Notes: a model not told the origin generated them from the letters alone. A stretch of DNA of 64,000 bases from Rehmannia glutinosa (GCA_016081115.2 CM071924.1:87682616-87746615), one strand, 5' to 3'; counted from the first letter of the stretch, positions 1-11,101 are shown. Numbers and translations: made by a program.

Positions 1-272
1 TCGTATCGTCCTTTCATTTTGTGTCAGAAATTGTCACCCTAACTAAAACTAGAATAAATGCATCTAGCAAAACTATTCCATGTTCAGGAGACTTTCGGAA
101 AAACTTTCTTATACTCCTCATGGTCAATCGTCAAAGTGCTTCGTAGTCCCACACAAGATTTCTCATCAATAGCATACGGTAATTTCAAGATATACATCTG
201 ACATCTCTACAACCGCGACAAGCAGATTAGTACATAAAGCGGAAACAAAGAATTTAATAATCCACTTATAAC
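1..272. other. Left-edge sequence, probably SUVR intron
   Basis: No gene is recognised here. On the minus strand it follows the splice donor of the SUVR exon at 273-348, so it is most simply the next intron of that broken gene. A short open frame of about 40 codons is visible on the minus strand (roughly 75-195) but matches no family I know. Confidence 0.3.
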
Positions 273-348
273 CCAAGTGGGTTCTCCCATGGCTTTCACT
301 TTTCTTGTGGTGAAGAAGGCAAGCTGGAAGACAAGATCCAATTGGACT
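273..348 (-). pseudogene. SUVR methyltransferase exon, end of SET domain
   Basis: Read on the minus strand, this short exon encodes LAFFTTRKVKAMGEPTW, the peptide near the end of the SET domain of plant SUVR1/2/4-type histone lysine methyltransferases, where the usual form is AFFTTRKV..MEELTWDYG. A polypyrimidine/AG acceptor lies at 349-350 and a GT donor at 271-272. The residues before LAFF do not look like the family, so the exon is probably decayed. The Ty3 element at 367-8854 lies in the intron just upstream, between this exon and the SET exon at 9031-9256. Confidence 0.6.
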
Positions 349-366
349 CTGTGCAAAAACTTGAAC

Positions 367-1041
367 TGTAATATCCACAAAATTAGGGGTAAAAATTTCA
401 ATTAGGGTTTACAATTAGATTAAATTGGGGATTCAAAACCCTAATTTTATAATTAGGGCAGATTCAATTTAGGGTTTTTAACCCTTAAGTTTTATTAATC
501 AGTTTTTTTTATATTATTATATTTTTATCAATAATTAACCATTATAAATACAGAATTTCAGTTATGAATTGAAAAGCCATAATTTTAATGAGAAAGAGAT
601 GAAAAGTTTTCAGTTTGATTAAAAGAGATGGAAAGGCAGACGTTTTTAACGTAAGAATTCTTAAATTCCATCATCAATCTTCACAACCTACTGTCAAGTA
701 TATATATCAAACCTTGCATCATCAAAGTTCACAACAAATCTCTCATTTTGCAGGTAAAATTCCTTAAAAATCTTTTCAAATAAATCAGTTTTTATCCCAT
801 AAATTTCAGCAAGTATACAAAATAATTTTCGAAAAATATCTATATATTCAGAAAGGATGAGAGATGATAGGGAGTAGCCTGTATGTTTCTCGGCCGCTGT
901 TCACCGCCGCCGACCGACAACCGCCGTGGGTCGCCGCTGGTCTTCGTTGTGTTGGGGACTGTGCGCCGACCGAGCACTGTGAATGGTGGAGGTGTTGGCA
1001 GGTGAAGGTTGGACAGAAGAGAAAGGAAAAAAAAAAAAAAA

Positions 1042-1087
<46 letters not shown>

Positions 1088-1957
1088 GGGGTGGTGGTTG
1101 TGAACGTGAGTTTGGAGTGTGAGGGTTTTTGTTTTGTTTTTTTTTATTATTATTTTTTTTTTATTTAATTTAAGTATTTTTTTTTGTATTTTAAGAATAA
1201 AGGCTCAAATTGGGGATTTAAACCTTGTATTAGTATTTCAAGCCCAAAACCAAATTTTCAAATTATTTTCAATAAGTCAAATTTCTTTTCTAAACTATCC
1301 AATTTATTAAAAATTTATTAATTATATTTTTATTATATATGTAGGAATCGAGAATCACGAGGATTAGAATAATCACTTTTATTTTCTACGAGGATTTACA
1401 GGAAACAGTTGAGGTAGGGATTTTATTTAAATTTTTGTCTTTATATAATGTTTCACGCGAGTATTTTCATTTATATATGATATGCAGAGGAACTAGTCAG
1501 GGGCCGTAAATAGGTCCGGGATCAAACGTATCCTCGGGTTAAGCCCGCCGTACTAAATTTATTAACTGGCCAGTCAGAGGAAATTACAGAGGAAATTACA
1601 GAGGAATTACATGTTTTATTATAAATGTTTATTGCTTGTATGATTTATTATGTATTGACAAAAGTTGGTCCCTACTGAGCAAGTGGAAGCTCACCCTTTC
1701 ATTTTTATAATTTTTTTTCAGATTAAGGAGTCGGGCTGAGGATACGTCAGTGATGGATGAACACCAAATTAAATTTTGGAATTTGAACAAATTTTTATTT
1801 TATGTCTTGGAATATTTTGATAAAATTTAAATTGTAATGTGACTGGTATTAGTTAAATGTTTAAGTTTTATTAAGTTATTTTCTTAAAACTCGTGTTTTT
1901 ATAATAGCATTTTCCATAAAAGTCGGACTATTTTATATTGTAAATCGGGGCGTTACA
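367..1957 (+). repeat. 5' LTR of Ty3 element
   Basis: 1591 bp with TG...CA ends. It aligns end to end with 7302-8854. It contains a purine tract of A then GA dinucleotides (about 1027-1083) and a GC-rich patch (890-960). Differences from the 3' LTR are concentrated at CAG and CTG trinucleotides (see findings). Confidence 0.95.
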
Positions 1958-1961
1958 ACAG

Positions 1962-1973
1962 TGGTATCAGAGC
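1962..1973 (+). other. Primer binding site, initiator-Met tRNA
   Basis: TGGTATCAGAGC lies four bases after the end of the 5' LTR. This is the standard match to the 3' end of plant initiator methionine tRNA and marks the start of minus-strand DNA synthesis. Confidence 0.93.
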
Positions 1974-2259
1974 AGGTCTATGATTCTGTAGACTTGTAAA
2001 AAAAAAAAGTATTTTTTTTTAGACAAAATAATTTAGAGTCATCCATCACCGACAAATCTCAGCCGTCTACCTCAAGGTATGTGACAAATTTATTATGCCA
2101 CTTTATTTCTTGTCATTTAAATTTTTATTTATTATGTCAGCTGTTATACATATTTTCATATGTAAATCGTGCAATTTTATGTCATTCGTTAGATAATAAC
2201 TTATGCCTTGTATAAAAAAAAAAAAAGATTGATGTCAACTAATATGACTGCAAATATAG

Positions 2260-2682
2260 ATGTCGCCACCAAGACAAACTGCTAGAAAAAGGGTGCGTGA
2301 TTGGAGAGTTAACAATATCTCGAACGAGCTAACTAATTACCTTAATTACAAAATCGAAGATGGCGATAACATAGGAACCTATGTGGTAAAAATGCATCAG
2401 AAATGGTATGATGTGCATTTTCTGAGTGGTGCTCCAGATCAGTATGGCGCTACACGCAGGGTGGTTGATTCGCTGCCACCCAAATGGAAGGGTGAGGCTG
2501 AATATTTTTGTGGAACGATGGTTAAGTATGACCCACAAGACTACACACTTAAGATTGACTATGGGGCATTCACTAAAAGATTGTTTGCAAAGTGGATTGA
2601 CCGTCTAACTGAAGCCATGAAAGAAGATGAAGAGGAGGATCCGATTGAGGATGGAAATGAGGAAGAGGGCCAGAACTTTTAA
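2260..2682 (+). CDS. Extra ORF ahead of gag in the Ty3 element, 140 aa
   Basis: An uninterrupted 140-residue frame beginning MSPPRQTARKRVRDW and ending in an acidic tail (EEDPIEDGNEEEG), between the primer site and Gag. I do not recognise it firmly. The middle has the spacing of a Copia-type Gag/UBN2 segment: a block like GTYVVKMHQKWYDVHFLSGA followed by VVDSLPPKWKGE, where UBN2 proteins have a 'SLP..W' motif. It is intact while every other ORF of this element is broken. It could be an accessory Gag-like protein of this lineage, a captured piece of Copia Gag, or chance. The start is the first ATG of the frame. Confidence 0.5.
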   Translation: MSPPRQTARKRVRDWRVNNISNELTNYLNYKIEDGDNIGTYVVKMHQKWYDVHFLSGAPDQYGATRRVVDSLPPKWKGEAEYFCGTMVKYDPQDYTLKIDYGAFTKRLFAKWIDRLTEAMKEDEEEDPIEDGNEEEGQNF

Positions 2683-2880
2683 GTTGTTTAAAAATCTGCT
2701 TTATTTTTCTACTAGTCCAAATAAATCCTTGTTAAAGGGTTGAAATAATGTTATGAATGAAAATCTAATATTCTGTCTACTATTATCTGTCTACGATTAT
2801 TTTTTTTCTTATATTGTGTTTGTAGTAAGACTCGATATTCGATTATTACGTTAGTTAAGCATCTGTATACTTGTAGGATT

Positions 2881-3790
2881 ATGGCTCCTCGTAACCGAGC
2901 AGGAAACCGTACAAATGAAAATGGTAATCAAGCCAACAATGAAAATCAAGCCAATGCTCCCGTCGGCGATGTACTTGCCGAATTTCGAGGCGATGCAAAC
3001 CAATAACAATAATAACAACACGAGGATCTGGGAACGTTTCGCCATTATCGTCCACCTACATTCAACGGACGCGATGGTCCAAATGCTTTGTGGAGGAATG
3101 GTTCCGATCTTTAGAAAGAGTTTTCCGACTCATTGGATGCACGACGAGCAAAGAGTCACATGTGCCACCTTTCGCTAATTGAGGATGCCGATCATTGGTG
3201 GGAAGCATATTGGAGAACTAGAATCAAGAAGAGAACGAGATGCATTGACTTAGAATGAGTTCAAGGAGGTTGTCATGGGCAAGTTTTTCCCGCGATCGCA
3301 TCGTGATCGAAAGAGACGGAATTTCTGAACTTCAAACAAAGAAACAAGATCAGGGATCGAGTATGAAAGAGAATTCAACCAATCGAGTCGGTTTGCGCCC
3401 GCATTTGGTTGATCTTGATATAAAGAAAGCATTGAGGTTTAGAAGGGGATTACGATCGCAATTGTCCAAGATTCTCGCTCGGGTGACTTGGAATATTCTG
3501 AGATGGTGAAAAGGGCACAAGAAATAGAGGCAAGCTTGGTTGAGGATGACGACGGTCGAAACCGATTATGGTGTCCGGCGGAAGTGGGATGGGACAAAAC
3601 AAAATAAGAATGGAAATCGGAAATAAGCGGGCAAGGACTGATGGGAATGTCCCCCAAATACTCAAAACAATAGGCCGCTATGTCCTAATTGCAAGAAAAA
3701 CCATTATGGTGAATGTCCTGGGTGGCAAGGGAAATGTTTTAAGTGTAAGCCAGGACATATGACCGTTAATTGTCCTCTTTTAAATGATGT
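2881..3790 (+). pseudogene. Ty3 Gag, broken
   Basis: Gag begins at the ATG at 2881 (MAPRNRAGNRTNENGNQ), then shifts frame. The capsid-type segment RHYRPPTFNGRDGPNALW appears in another frame (about 3045-3105), and DADHWWEAYWR at about 3185. At 3680-3776 a paired CCHC zinc-knuckle region is visible (CPNCKKNHYGECP and CFKCKPGHMTVNCP), which in the family packages genomic RNA. Several frameshifts and stops separate these pieces. Confidence 0.8.
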
Positions 3791-3879
3791 TGGAAAGCAG
3801 AAATGGTCGACCGGGTGGAGGCAGAGTTCGGATGTATGCTTTGACCCAAGAGGAAGCGGACTTAACCCGTGTGATGATG

Positions 3880-5700
3880 AGTATGTTAACCGTGCTCGAA
3901 ATACCTTCTTTAGCACTATTTGACACTTTGGTGCATCACACTCATTTATATCTGCTAAATTTCATGCCATAATTGGGTATAAGAATGCTAGAGTAGATGA
4001 ATATCTTGAGGTTAGTTTACCTTCCAGGGAATTCAATAACTACCGATTCCATGGATAAAGGTGTAAATTTGGATATAGGGGAAAACATTTGGAAGCAGAT
4101 CTATATGTTATTGGGATGAAAGATTTTGATTTAATTTTAGGCATGGATTGGCTTAGTAAGTACAACGCCGACATTAAGTGTCGGAGAAAGAAATAATACT
4201 TAGATCACTGATAATGATGAGATAAAATTCTATGGTGTTAAGTCTAAGTGTATACCTAAAGTTATAACGACAATGAAAGCATTGAAGATCTTTGAGAAAA
4301 AAATTGCCAAGGTTATCTGGGTGAACTTGACTGGTACCTCGATGACCGGAGACGTCACCCGTAGATGTACCTATTGTCTCGTGAATTTTTGGATGTATTT
4401 CGGAGGAATTGCCAGAATTCCACGAGATAGACAAGTTGAGTTTTCAATTGATTTGGTACCGAGCGGCGCCGATGTCTAAGGCACCTTATCGGATGGCACC
4501 AAAAGAGTTGCAAGAACTAAAGGTGCAAATACAAGAACTCTTAGATATAGGGTTCATTCGACCCAGTGTTTCTCCGTGGGAGCACCAAATCCTTTTTGTC
4601 AAAAAGAAAGACGGGTCACTTAGAATGTGTATCGATTATAGGGAACTTAATCGAATCACCATAAAGAATAAGTACCCATTACCAAGAATTGAGGACTTAT
4701 TTGATCAATTAAGATGTGCTAGTACTTTTTCTAAGATTGACTTGAGATCCTGATATCACCAATTGAGAATTAAGGAAAGTGATATTCAAGACGGCCTTCG
4801 AACTCGTTATGGGCATTATGAATTCGTTGTAATGCCTTTTGGATTGAGTAATGCACCAGCGGTGTTCATGGACTTGATGAATCGAGTGTTCCATCCATTT
4901 TGGATCAATTTGTCATAGTCTTTATAGATGACATCTTGGTGTATTCTAGGAATGAGGAACAACATAAAGAACATTTGAGAATAGTGTTGGAGACACTTCG
5001 AGAGAAAAGTTGTATGCGAAGTTTAAGAAGTGTGAATTTTGGATTAATCGAGTTGTATTTCTTGGGCATGTAATTCTTGCTCAAGGAATTGAAGTAGATC
5101 CAACTAAATTGAAGCGATCAATGAGTGGAGGGCTCGCCGAGAATGCGAGTGAAGTTCGCGATTTTCGGGTTTAGCGAGGGTATTATCGAAGATTTATCGA
5201 AGGATTTTCAAAATAGCCGGACCCATGACCCGATTGACTAGAAAAGGGGAAAAATTTATTTGGACAGAGAAATGCGAGGAAAGTTTTCAAGAATTGAAAC
5301 AGAGATTGACCTCTGCACCAGTTTTGACAATTCCTGACCCATCTAAGGAATTTGTCATTTATAGTGACGCATCTAAACAAGGATTAGGATGCGTGCTGAT
5401 GCAGCATGGCAAAGTGGTTGCCTACGCCTCAAGGCAACTAAAGCCACATGAATTGAACTACCCTACACATGATTTGGAGCTAGTCTGGCATGGTTCACGC
5501 CTTAAAGATTTGGAGGCATTATTTGTATGGAGGAAGGTGTGAAATTTTCACCGACCACAAAAGCTTAAAATACTGTTTACTCAAAAAGAGTTGAACATGA
5601 GGCGGAGAGAGGTGGCTAGAATTGGTTAAAGATTACGACTGCACCATCAACTACCATCCTGGGAAAGCTAATGTAGTTGCTGATGCTCTAAGTCGTAAAA
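3880..5700 (+). pseudogene. Ty3 protease, reverse transcriptase and RNase H, broken
   Basis: A degenerate aspartic protease site (ALFDT) lies near 3912. Reverse transcriptase follows: IDYRELNRITIKNKYPLPR at about 4630-4690, a premature TGA at 4751 just after FSKIDLRS, and the active-site motif FIDDILVYS near 4922-4948. RNase H is visible at 5225-5545 (KEFVIYSDASKQGLGCVL) and DYDCTINYHPGKANVVADAL at about 5632-5692. The pieces lie in different frames. A bare stop next to a CTG-like site and shifts at expected CAG codons suggest that part of the damage may be consensus error. Confidence 0.88.
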
Positions 5701-5939
5701 CCAAAGGAGAAATATCGAGTTTGATAACTGAACGAGAAGAACTAGTAAAGGATTTTGCTAGAATGAGGATTGAGGTAGTTGTACCACCAAAAAGTGCGGA
5801 AGCGATATTAACATCTTTAGTGGTACAACCTACTTTAAAGGAGAGAATTAAAGAAGCTCAACCTCGGGATAAATTTACGAACAAAATGAAAGAACGAGCC
5901 CAAAAAGGAGTGTTAAGGGTTTCTTTTAACAGAAAGGTG

Positions 5940-6605
5940 TTTTAACTTATGAAGGGAGATTGTGTGTTCCTAAAGAAGAGGAACTTAGGAAGGAAATTCT
6001 TGAAGAAGCTCATTGTACACCATACACGGCTCATCCTGGGGGTACAAAGATGTACCGAGATTTAAAGGGAGTATTTTGGTGGAGAAGTATGAAAAGAGAT
6101 ATTGGAAATTTTGTAGAGAAATGTTTGGCGTGTCAACAAGTGAAGGCGAGCACCAAAGACCCTCTTGTTTGCTAAAACCACTTGAAATCCCAGAATGGAA
6201 ATGGGAACATATAACAATGGATTTCGTGGTAGGACTTCGAGATCGATTAAAGGAAATAAAAATGCTATTTGGGTCATAGTTGACGAGTTGACTAAGTCGG
6301 CTCATTTTCTACTGTCAAAACGTCGATGATGGAACAATATGCTCAAATCTACATGAGGGAAATCGTGAAATTACATGGAGTGCCGGTGTCTATCGTATCG
6401 TACAGAGATACAAGATTTACATCGAAATTACGGAGAAGTCTGCAAAGTGCAATGGGCACAAGGTTGAAATTCAAGACGACTTATCATCCGCAGAGACGGA
6501 CGATCACGAAAGGACAATACGAGATATTAGAGGATATGTTAAGAGCTTGTGTGCTCGATTTAGGAGAATCGGAGACTTTATCGCTTTTTAGTGGAGTTCG
6601 CTTAT
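5940..6605 (+). pseudogene. Ty3 integrase, zinc-binding and DDE core, broken
   Basis: The HHCC zinc-binding module is readable at 5960-6170 (HCTPYTAHPGGTKMYRD ... CLACQQVK). The catalytic core follows in shifted frames: ITMDFVVGLRD near 6212, a DTRFTSK piece near 6408, and TYHPQ near 6480. Frameshifts fall at 6250-6260, 6480-6500 and about 6590. The core would catalyse strand transfer in an intact element. Confidence 0.85.
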
Positions 6606-7340
6606 AACAATAGTTATCAAGCGGCGATTGAGATATGGCTCCGTATGAAGCATTATGACGGACGAAAATGTAGATCGCCGTTGTATTGGAATGAAGTTGG
6701 TGAGAAGAAAGTGTTGGGGCGGATCGATTCGGAGATCGTAGAAAAGATAGCCAAAATACAAGATCGAATCAGAATGGCTCAAGATAGACAAAAGTCATAT
6801 GCTGACAGAAGGAGAAAGCATATACAATTCGAAGAAGGAGAAAAGGTGTTTTTGAAAGTGGCTCCTATAAAGGGTGTTATTCGTTTTGGTGAAAAGGGAA
6901 AATTGAAGCCAAGATACATTGGACCATTCGAAATCCTTACTCGTATTGGTGATTTGGCCTATCAATTGGCGTTACCACCCAGTTTGTCAAGCGTGCATAA
7001 CGTTTTTCATGTTTCGATGCTAAGAAAATATGTTCACGATCCAAGTCACATCGTGAACTATAAGGATTTGGAAATTAACAAGGACTTGACATACGAGGAA
7101 GGACCAGAGTCGATTTTAGAACGCAAGATCCACAAACTAAGAAATAAAGATGTTGCGTTAATCAAGGTTCAATGGAGACGCCATAGCAAAAAGGAAGCCA
7201 CCTGGGAGCGCGAAGAAGAGATACGTGCCAAGTACCCAAATTTTATTATCCAAGGTAAGTTAACGAATTTCGAGGACGAAATTAATTTTAAGGGTATAGG
7301 TTGTAATATCCACAAAATTAGGGGTAAAAATTTCAATTAG
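6591..7340 (+). CDS. Ty3 integrase C-terminus with chromodomain
   Basis: A 249-codon open stretch holding the C-terminal integrase region (PRYIGPFEILTRIGDLAYQL; VHNVFHVSMLRKY) and a chromodomain near residues 185-220 (ALIKVQWRRHSKKEATWERE). Chromodomains of this class are known to bias integration toward marked chromatin. The frame continues past 7301 into the 3' LTR before it stops, which is common in this lineage. It is only the 3' end of the pol polyprotein, not an independent gene. Confidence 0.85.
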   Translation: MEFAYNNSYQAAIEIWLRMKHYDGRKCRSPLYWNEVGEKKVLGRIDSEIVEKIAKIQDRIRMAQDRQKSYADRRRKHIQFEEGEKVFLKVAPIKGVIRFGEKGKLKPRYIGPFEILTRIGDLAYQLALPPSLSSVHNVFHVSMLRKYVHDPSHIVNYKDLEINKDLTYEEGPESILERKIHKLRNKDVALIKVQWRRHSKKEATWEREEEIRAKYPNFIIQGKLTNFEDEINFKGIGCNIHKIRGKNFN

Positions 7341-8854
7341 GGTTTACAATTAGATTAAATTGGGGATTCAAAACCCTAATTTTATAATTAGAAGCGATTC
7401 ATTTAGGGTTTTTAACCCTTAAGTTTTATTAATCGATTTTTTTTATTATTATATTTTTATCAATAATTAACCATTATAAATACGAAATTTGATTATGAAT
7501 TGAAAAGCCATAATTTTAATGAGAAAGAGATGAAAAGTTTTTGATTTGATTAAAAGAGATGGAAAGGCGAGGCGTTTTTAACGTAAGAATTCTTAAATTC
7601 CATCATCAATCTTCACAACCTCTTTGTCAAGTATATATATCAAACCTTGCATCATCAAAGTTCACAACAAATCTCTCATTTTGCAGGTAAAATTCCTTAA
7701 AAATCTTTTCAAATAAATCGCTTTTATCCCATAAATTTCAAAGTATACAAAATAATTTTGAAAAATATCTATATATTCGAAAGGATGAGAGATGATAGGA
7801 GTAGCTGTATGTTTCTCGGCCGCTGCTCACCGCCGACCGACAACCGCCGTGGTCGCGCGCCGGTCTTCGTTGTGTTGGGGACCGCGCCCCGAGCACCGTG
7901 AATGGTGGAGGTGTTGGCGAGTGAAGGTTGGAGAAAGAAAAAAAAAAAAAAAAAAAAAAAAAAGAGAGAGAGAGAGAGAGAGTTTGGGGGTGGTGGTTGT
8001 GAACGTGAGTTTGGAGTGTGAGGGTTTTTGTTTTGTTTTTTTTTATTATTATTTTTTTTTATTTAATTTAAGTATTTTTTTTTTTTTTGTATTTTAAGAA
8101 TAAAGGCTCAAATTGGGGATTTAAACCTTGTATTAGTATTTCAAGCCCAAAACCAAATTTTCAAATTATTTTCAATAAGTCAAATTTCTTTTCTAAACTA
8201 TCCAATTTATTAAAAATTTATTAATTATATTTTTATTATATATGTAGGAATCGAGAATCACGAGGATTAGAATAATCACTTTTATTTTCTACGAGGATTT
8301 ACAGAAACTTGATTGAGGTAGGGATTTTATTTAAATTTTTGTCTTTATATAATGTCTCACGCGAGTATTTTCATTTATATATGATATGCGGAGGAACTAG
8401 TCGGGGAGTAAATAGGTCCGGGATCAAACGTATCCTCGGGTTAAGCCCGCCGTACTAAATTTATTAACGGCGGTCGAGGAAATTACGAGAGAAATTACGA
8501 GGAATTACATGTTTTATTATAAATGTTTATTGCTTGTATGATTTATTATGTATTGACAAAAAGTTTGGTCCTCTTGAGCAAGTGGAAGCTCACCCTTTCA
8601 TTTTTATAATTTTTTTCGATTAAGGAGTCGGGCTGAGGATACGTCAGTGATGGATGAACACCAAATTAAATTTTGGAATTTGAACAAATTTTTATTTTAT
8701 GTCTTGGAATATTTTGATAAAATTTAAATTGTAATGTGACTGGTATTAGTTAAATGTTTAAGTTTTATTAAGTTATTTTCTTAAAACTCGTGTTTTTATA
8801 ATAGCATTTTCCATAAAAGTCGGACTATTTTATATTGTAAATCGGGGCGTTACA
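7302..8854 (+). repeat. 3' LTR of Ty3 element
   Basis: 1553 bp, TG...CA, matching 367-1957. Compared with the 5' LTR it is shorter by 38 bp, with repeated CAG to CGA/CG/GA differences and a shorter purine microsatellite (about 7936-7982). No strong polypurine tract precedes it; AAGGGTATAGG (7290-7300) is the best candidate. Confidence 0.95.
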
Positions 8855-9030
8855 TGAACTGAACCCCACTTAGTTATAACAGTTTTAAAATCAGTTTTAA
8901 TTAAAAAAGGAAAGCATCTTCCTGTGAATTGAGTTTTAGGATGCTAAGGCTGTGATTGTATATCCTTTCATTTTGAACTAAAGTAAAGCAACTTAATAAA
9001 GTAATGCACTCTCAATATAAATGAACTTAC

Positions 9031-10212
9031 CTGTGATTAATAAACCTTGCTACATTTCCATGATATGTAGCATCCAAACAAAGAGCTTCTTCATCTTTCA
9101 GCACTCCTTCTGCACACCAATTAGCATCCGCGAAACACGTTCAAGTAGCTCTGCATTAGTTAAAACTTCTCCAACGTACTCACAGACAAATGTGCCTTTT
9201 GGCAGGTCCTCCAGAGTACGTAGGCCCCAACCTTTTCCTCCCGGAGTCATAAACACCGAATGACACACGATAAGAAAAACACAAAGAATGAAGGTTACTA
9301 ATTCCATGAAAAATTAAGTGCTAGCGATTGAAGGTAGCATGGTGCAGAACTCAACTAGGGATAATTACTTAAAAAAACCTGAGGTTCGGGCTAATTACAA
9401 AAAAAAAAAAAAAAATAGAGGCTTCTGAAAATTGCAAAAGACCCCTTTAGGTTTGACACTGTCTTACAATTCCTCCATTAAAAAACAAAAACATTTCAAA
9501 AAACCCTGATAGTTATTGTGATAGTTAATGAAATATTATAGTTACCCCCTTAAGCTGTAACGTAAGTTTAAGACAAAAGCAAAATCAGGGGACTTTTTGT
9601 AATTTTGAAACATCTCCGAGTTTTTTTGTAATTAGCCCAAACCTCAGGGTTTTTTTTGTAATTATCCCACTCAACTATGAAATACTACCTGTGAATTGCG
9701 ACTTATTCCCCTCTGTACCATTCGATTGCTACACTGATTATTACAGCCACATTTCCACCAACATTCTATTATAAACTTCCTTACCAGATGCCCTTTGCAA
9801 GGTTCAATAATATCGTCACATTTAGATCTTTCCAGAGGACATTCCTTACAGAAAAACTGACAATGTTTCTTCGGATCACGATTCATGGAAATAGCTTCTT
9901 TAAGAAGTTCCTCCTTAACAAGGCCATCTGTGGTGTATGCAAACTCACCTCCAGTTTCATGTCCACACGAACAAGGCACAGATAACGACAGACAATCACC
10001 AAAACAAGTAGCACAGCAATTTTTATCTCCAATACGAGCCAGAGAAAAATTCGCGTATGCATTTTGGAATGCTGCATTTTGGGGTATGCTAAGGATTCAG
10101 GTGCACAATTTTCTTTAACCATACCACTTTATTGAGATCAGAAATAATCAATGATTCATCATGAATCAGGAATAAATAGTGATTAACAGACACATCAATC
10201 CATAGACTTCCG

Positions 10213-10245
<33 letters not shown>

Positions 10246-10777
10246 CGGAACTTCTGGGGGAAAAGATGAGATTTCAGCATTCCGAGGTGTTGCGTGAGAG
10301 GGACCAACTACATAAATAACTTGTTAAATAAATACACCTATGTATAAATACTTAAATATCAGATAAGACAATTGATGGCATTTGAATCGAAGAACATATA
10401 AGTAGACATCTGAATATCTCAGTTTGATCAAAGTTACTTAAAAAAATAATAAGAATGAACAACCGAATCAGAGATATCAACTAAACAAAATAACTCAAAT
10501 ATGACAAATAAAAAGAGGGGGTCAAGGAAGCAGAAAAGATTTGAAACAAAAGAGAGGCAATCCATGTGTTCAGCCTGCACCACTTACTTCATTTTCATCT
10601 CTATCAAATATAGCATCAGCAAGGGCTCTATAACATAAATGTAACATAAATGGTACTTTTATCATACAATTTCAGCAAGCTCTTCAACACTGGCTTCACC
10701 TTATCTTCGGAGATCCCTATAGCCTTCATAGCACGAAAGGCACTCGCAACTCTCGTTTTTGTTACTTTGTTGCTCAT
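9031..10777 (-). pseudogene. SUVR-type histone methyltransferase, copy A, internally deleted
   Basis: Minus strand. Exon 1 (10777-10588) starts MSNKVTKTRVASAFRAMKAI, the WIYLD domain that marks SUVR1/2/4; it then loses about ten codons and hits a stop where copy B reads NWALNEEENY. Exon 2 (present in copy B at 49466-50006) is missing. The next segment (about 10120-9689) joins the start and end of exon 3 by deletion and carries the cysteine-rich pre-SET region (CFGDCLSL, CQFFCKECPLERSKCDD, CWWKCGCNNQCSNR) with a good donor at 9683-9688. The SET exon (about 9256-9031) encodes GKGWGLRTLEDLPKGTFVCE and ends at RFINHR before GTAAGT. Its acceptor reads TTCG instead of an AG. The family methylates histone H3 and acts in RNA-directed silencing; this copy cannot. 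Confidence 0.85.
9358..9668. mobile_element. Mutator-type MITE in SUVR intron
   Basis: 311 bp with 11-bp terminal inverted repeats (GGGATAATTAC ... GTAATTATCCC) and a perfect 9-bp target duplication ACTCAACTA at 9349-9357 and 9669-9677. Much of the element is self-complementary. A 9-bp duplication is typical of Mutator-like elements. It interrupts the intron between the pre-SET and SET exons of SUVR A. A second member of the family is at 46578-46859. Confidence 0.9.
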
Positions 10778-11101
10778 CTCTGTAGATTTTATGTTACAGA
10801 CTCTGAAACTTCCAACAAACCTATAATTCTTAAACATTTTCAGCAAGTAGAACAATAAAAAATTACTTCTCCTGAACTTGTTAAAGTAAAAGAATCATTG
10901 ATTGGCCTAGTATCATGTACAGCACAATCAAATGATCACAAGCACGACATATCAAATAATCATCTCTACTTCAAGAAGGATGATAAAGCTAATCTATCCG
11001 CATAGTAATCACCACTACAAGCCAGTAATAAGCTTGATAAATATACTCAGTTTGAGGTTAAATCCTATGCTCTCGGAAACTATCAATATGTGGCTATGCT
11101 A
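10778..11101. other. 5' flank of SUVR copy A
   Basis: No gene of its own. It is homologous to 50351-50655, upstream of the WIYLD exon of SUVR B, and ends at the Copia insertion point. The 3' flank of the insertion resumes at 22838, and the uninterrupted version is seen at about 47030-47060 and 50637-50670. Confidence 0.7.

Larger units (their letters stand above)
367..8854 (+). mobile_element. Ty3/gypsy LTR retrotransposon, Tekay-like chromovirus
   Basis: A complete two-LTR element of 8.5 kb. It starts TGTAATATCC, ends GGGGCGTTACA, and is flanked by a perfect 5-bp target duplication TGAAC (362-366 and 8855-8859). Order: 5' LTR, initiator-Met primer site, an extra ORF, Gag with zinc knuckles, protease, reverse transcriptase, RNase H, integrase and a C-terminal chromodomain, then the 3' LTR. 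The RT-RH-IN order with a chromodomain places it in the chromoviruses; the long LTRs and chromodomain wording resemble Tekay/Del. It sits in an intron of the SUVR copy, in the orientation opposite to that gene. Gag and Pol are broken by many stops and frameshifts. Confidence 0.95.

Noticed and set aside
864..1168. Open frames in the 5' LTR ending in an Arg-Glu repeat
   Set aside because: They read through a GA microsatellite and lie fully inside an LTR; the 3' LTR has a different length there.
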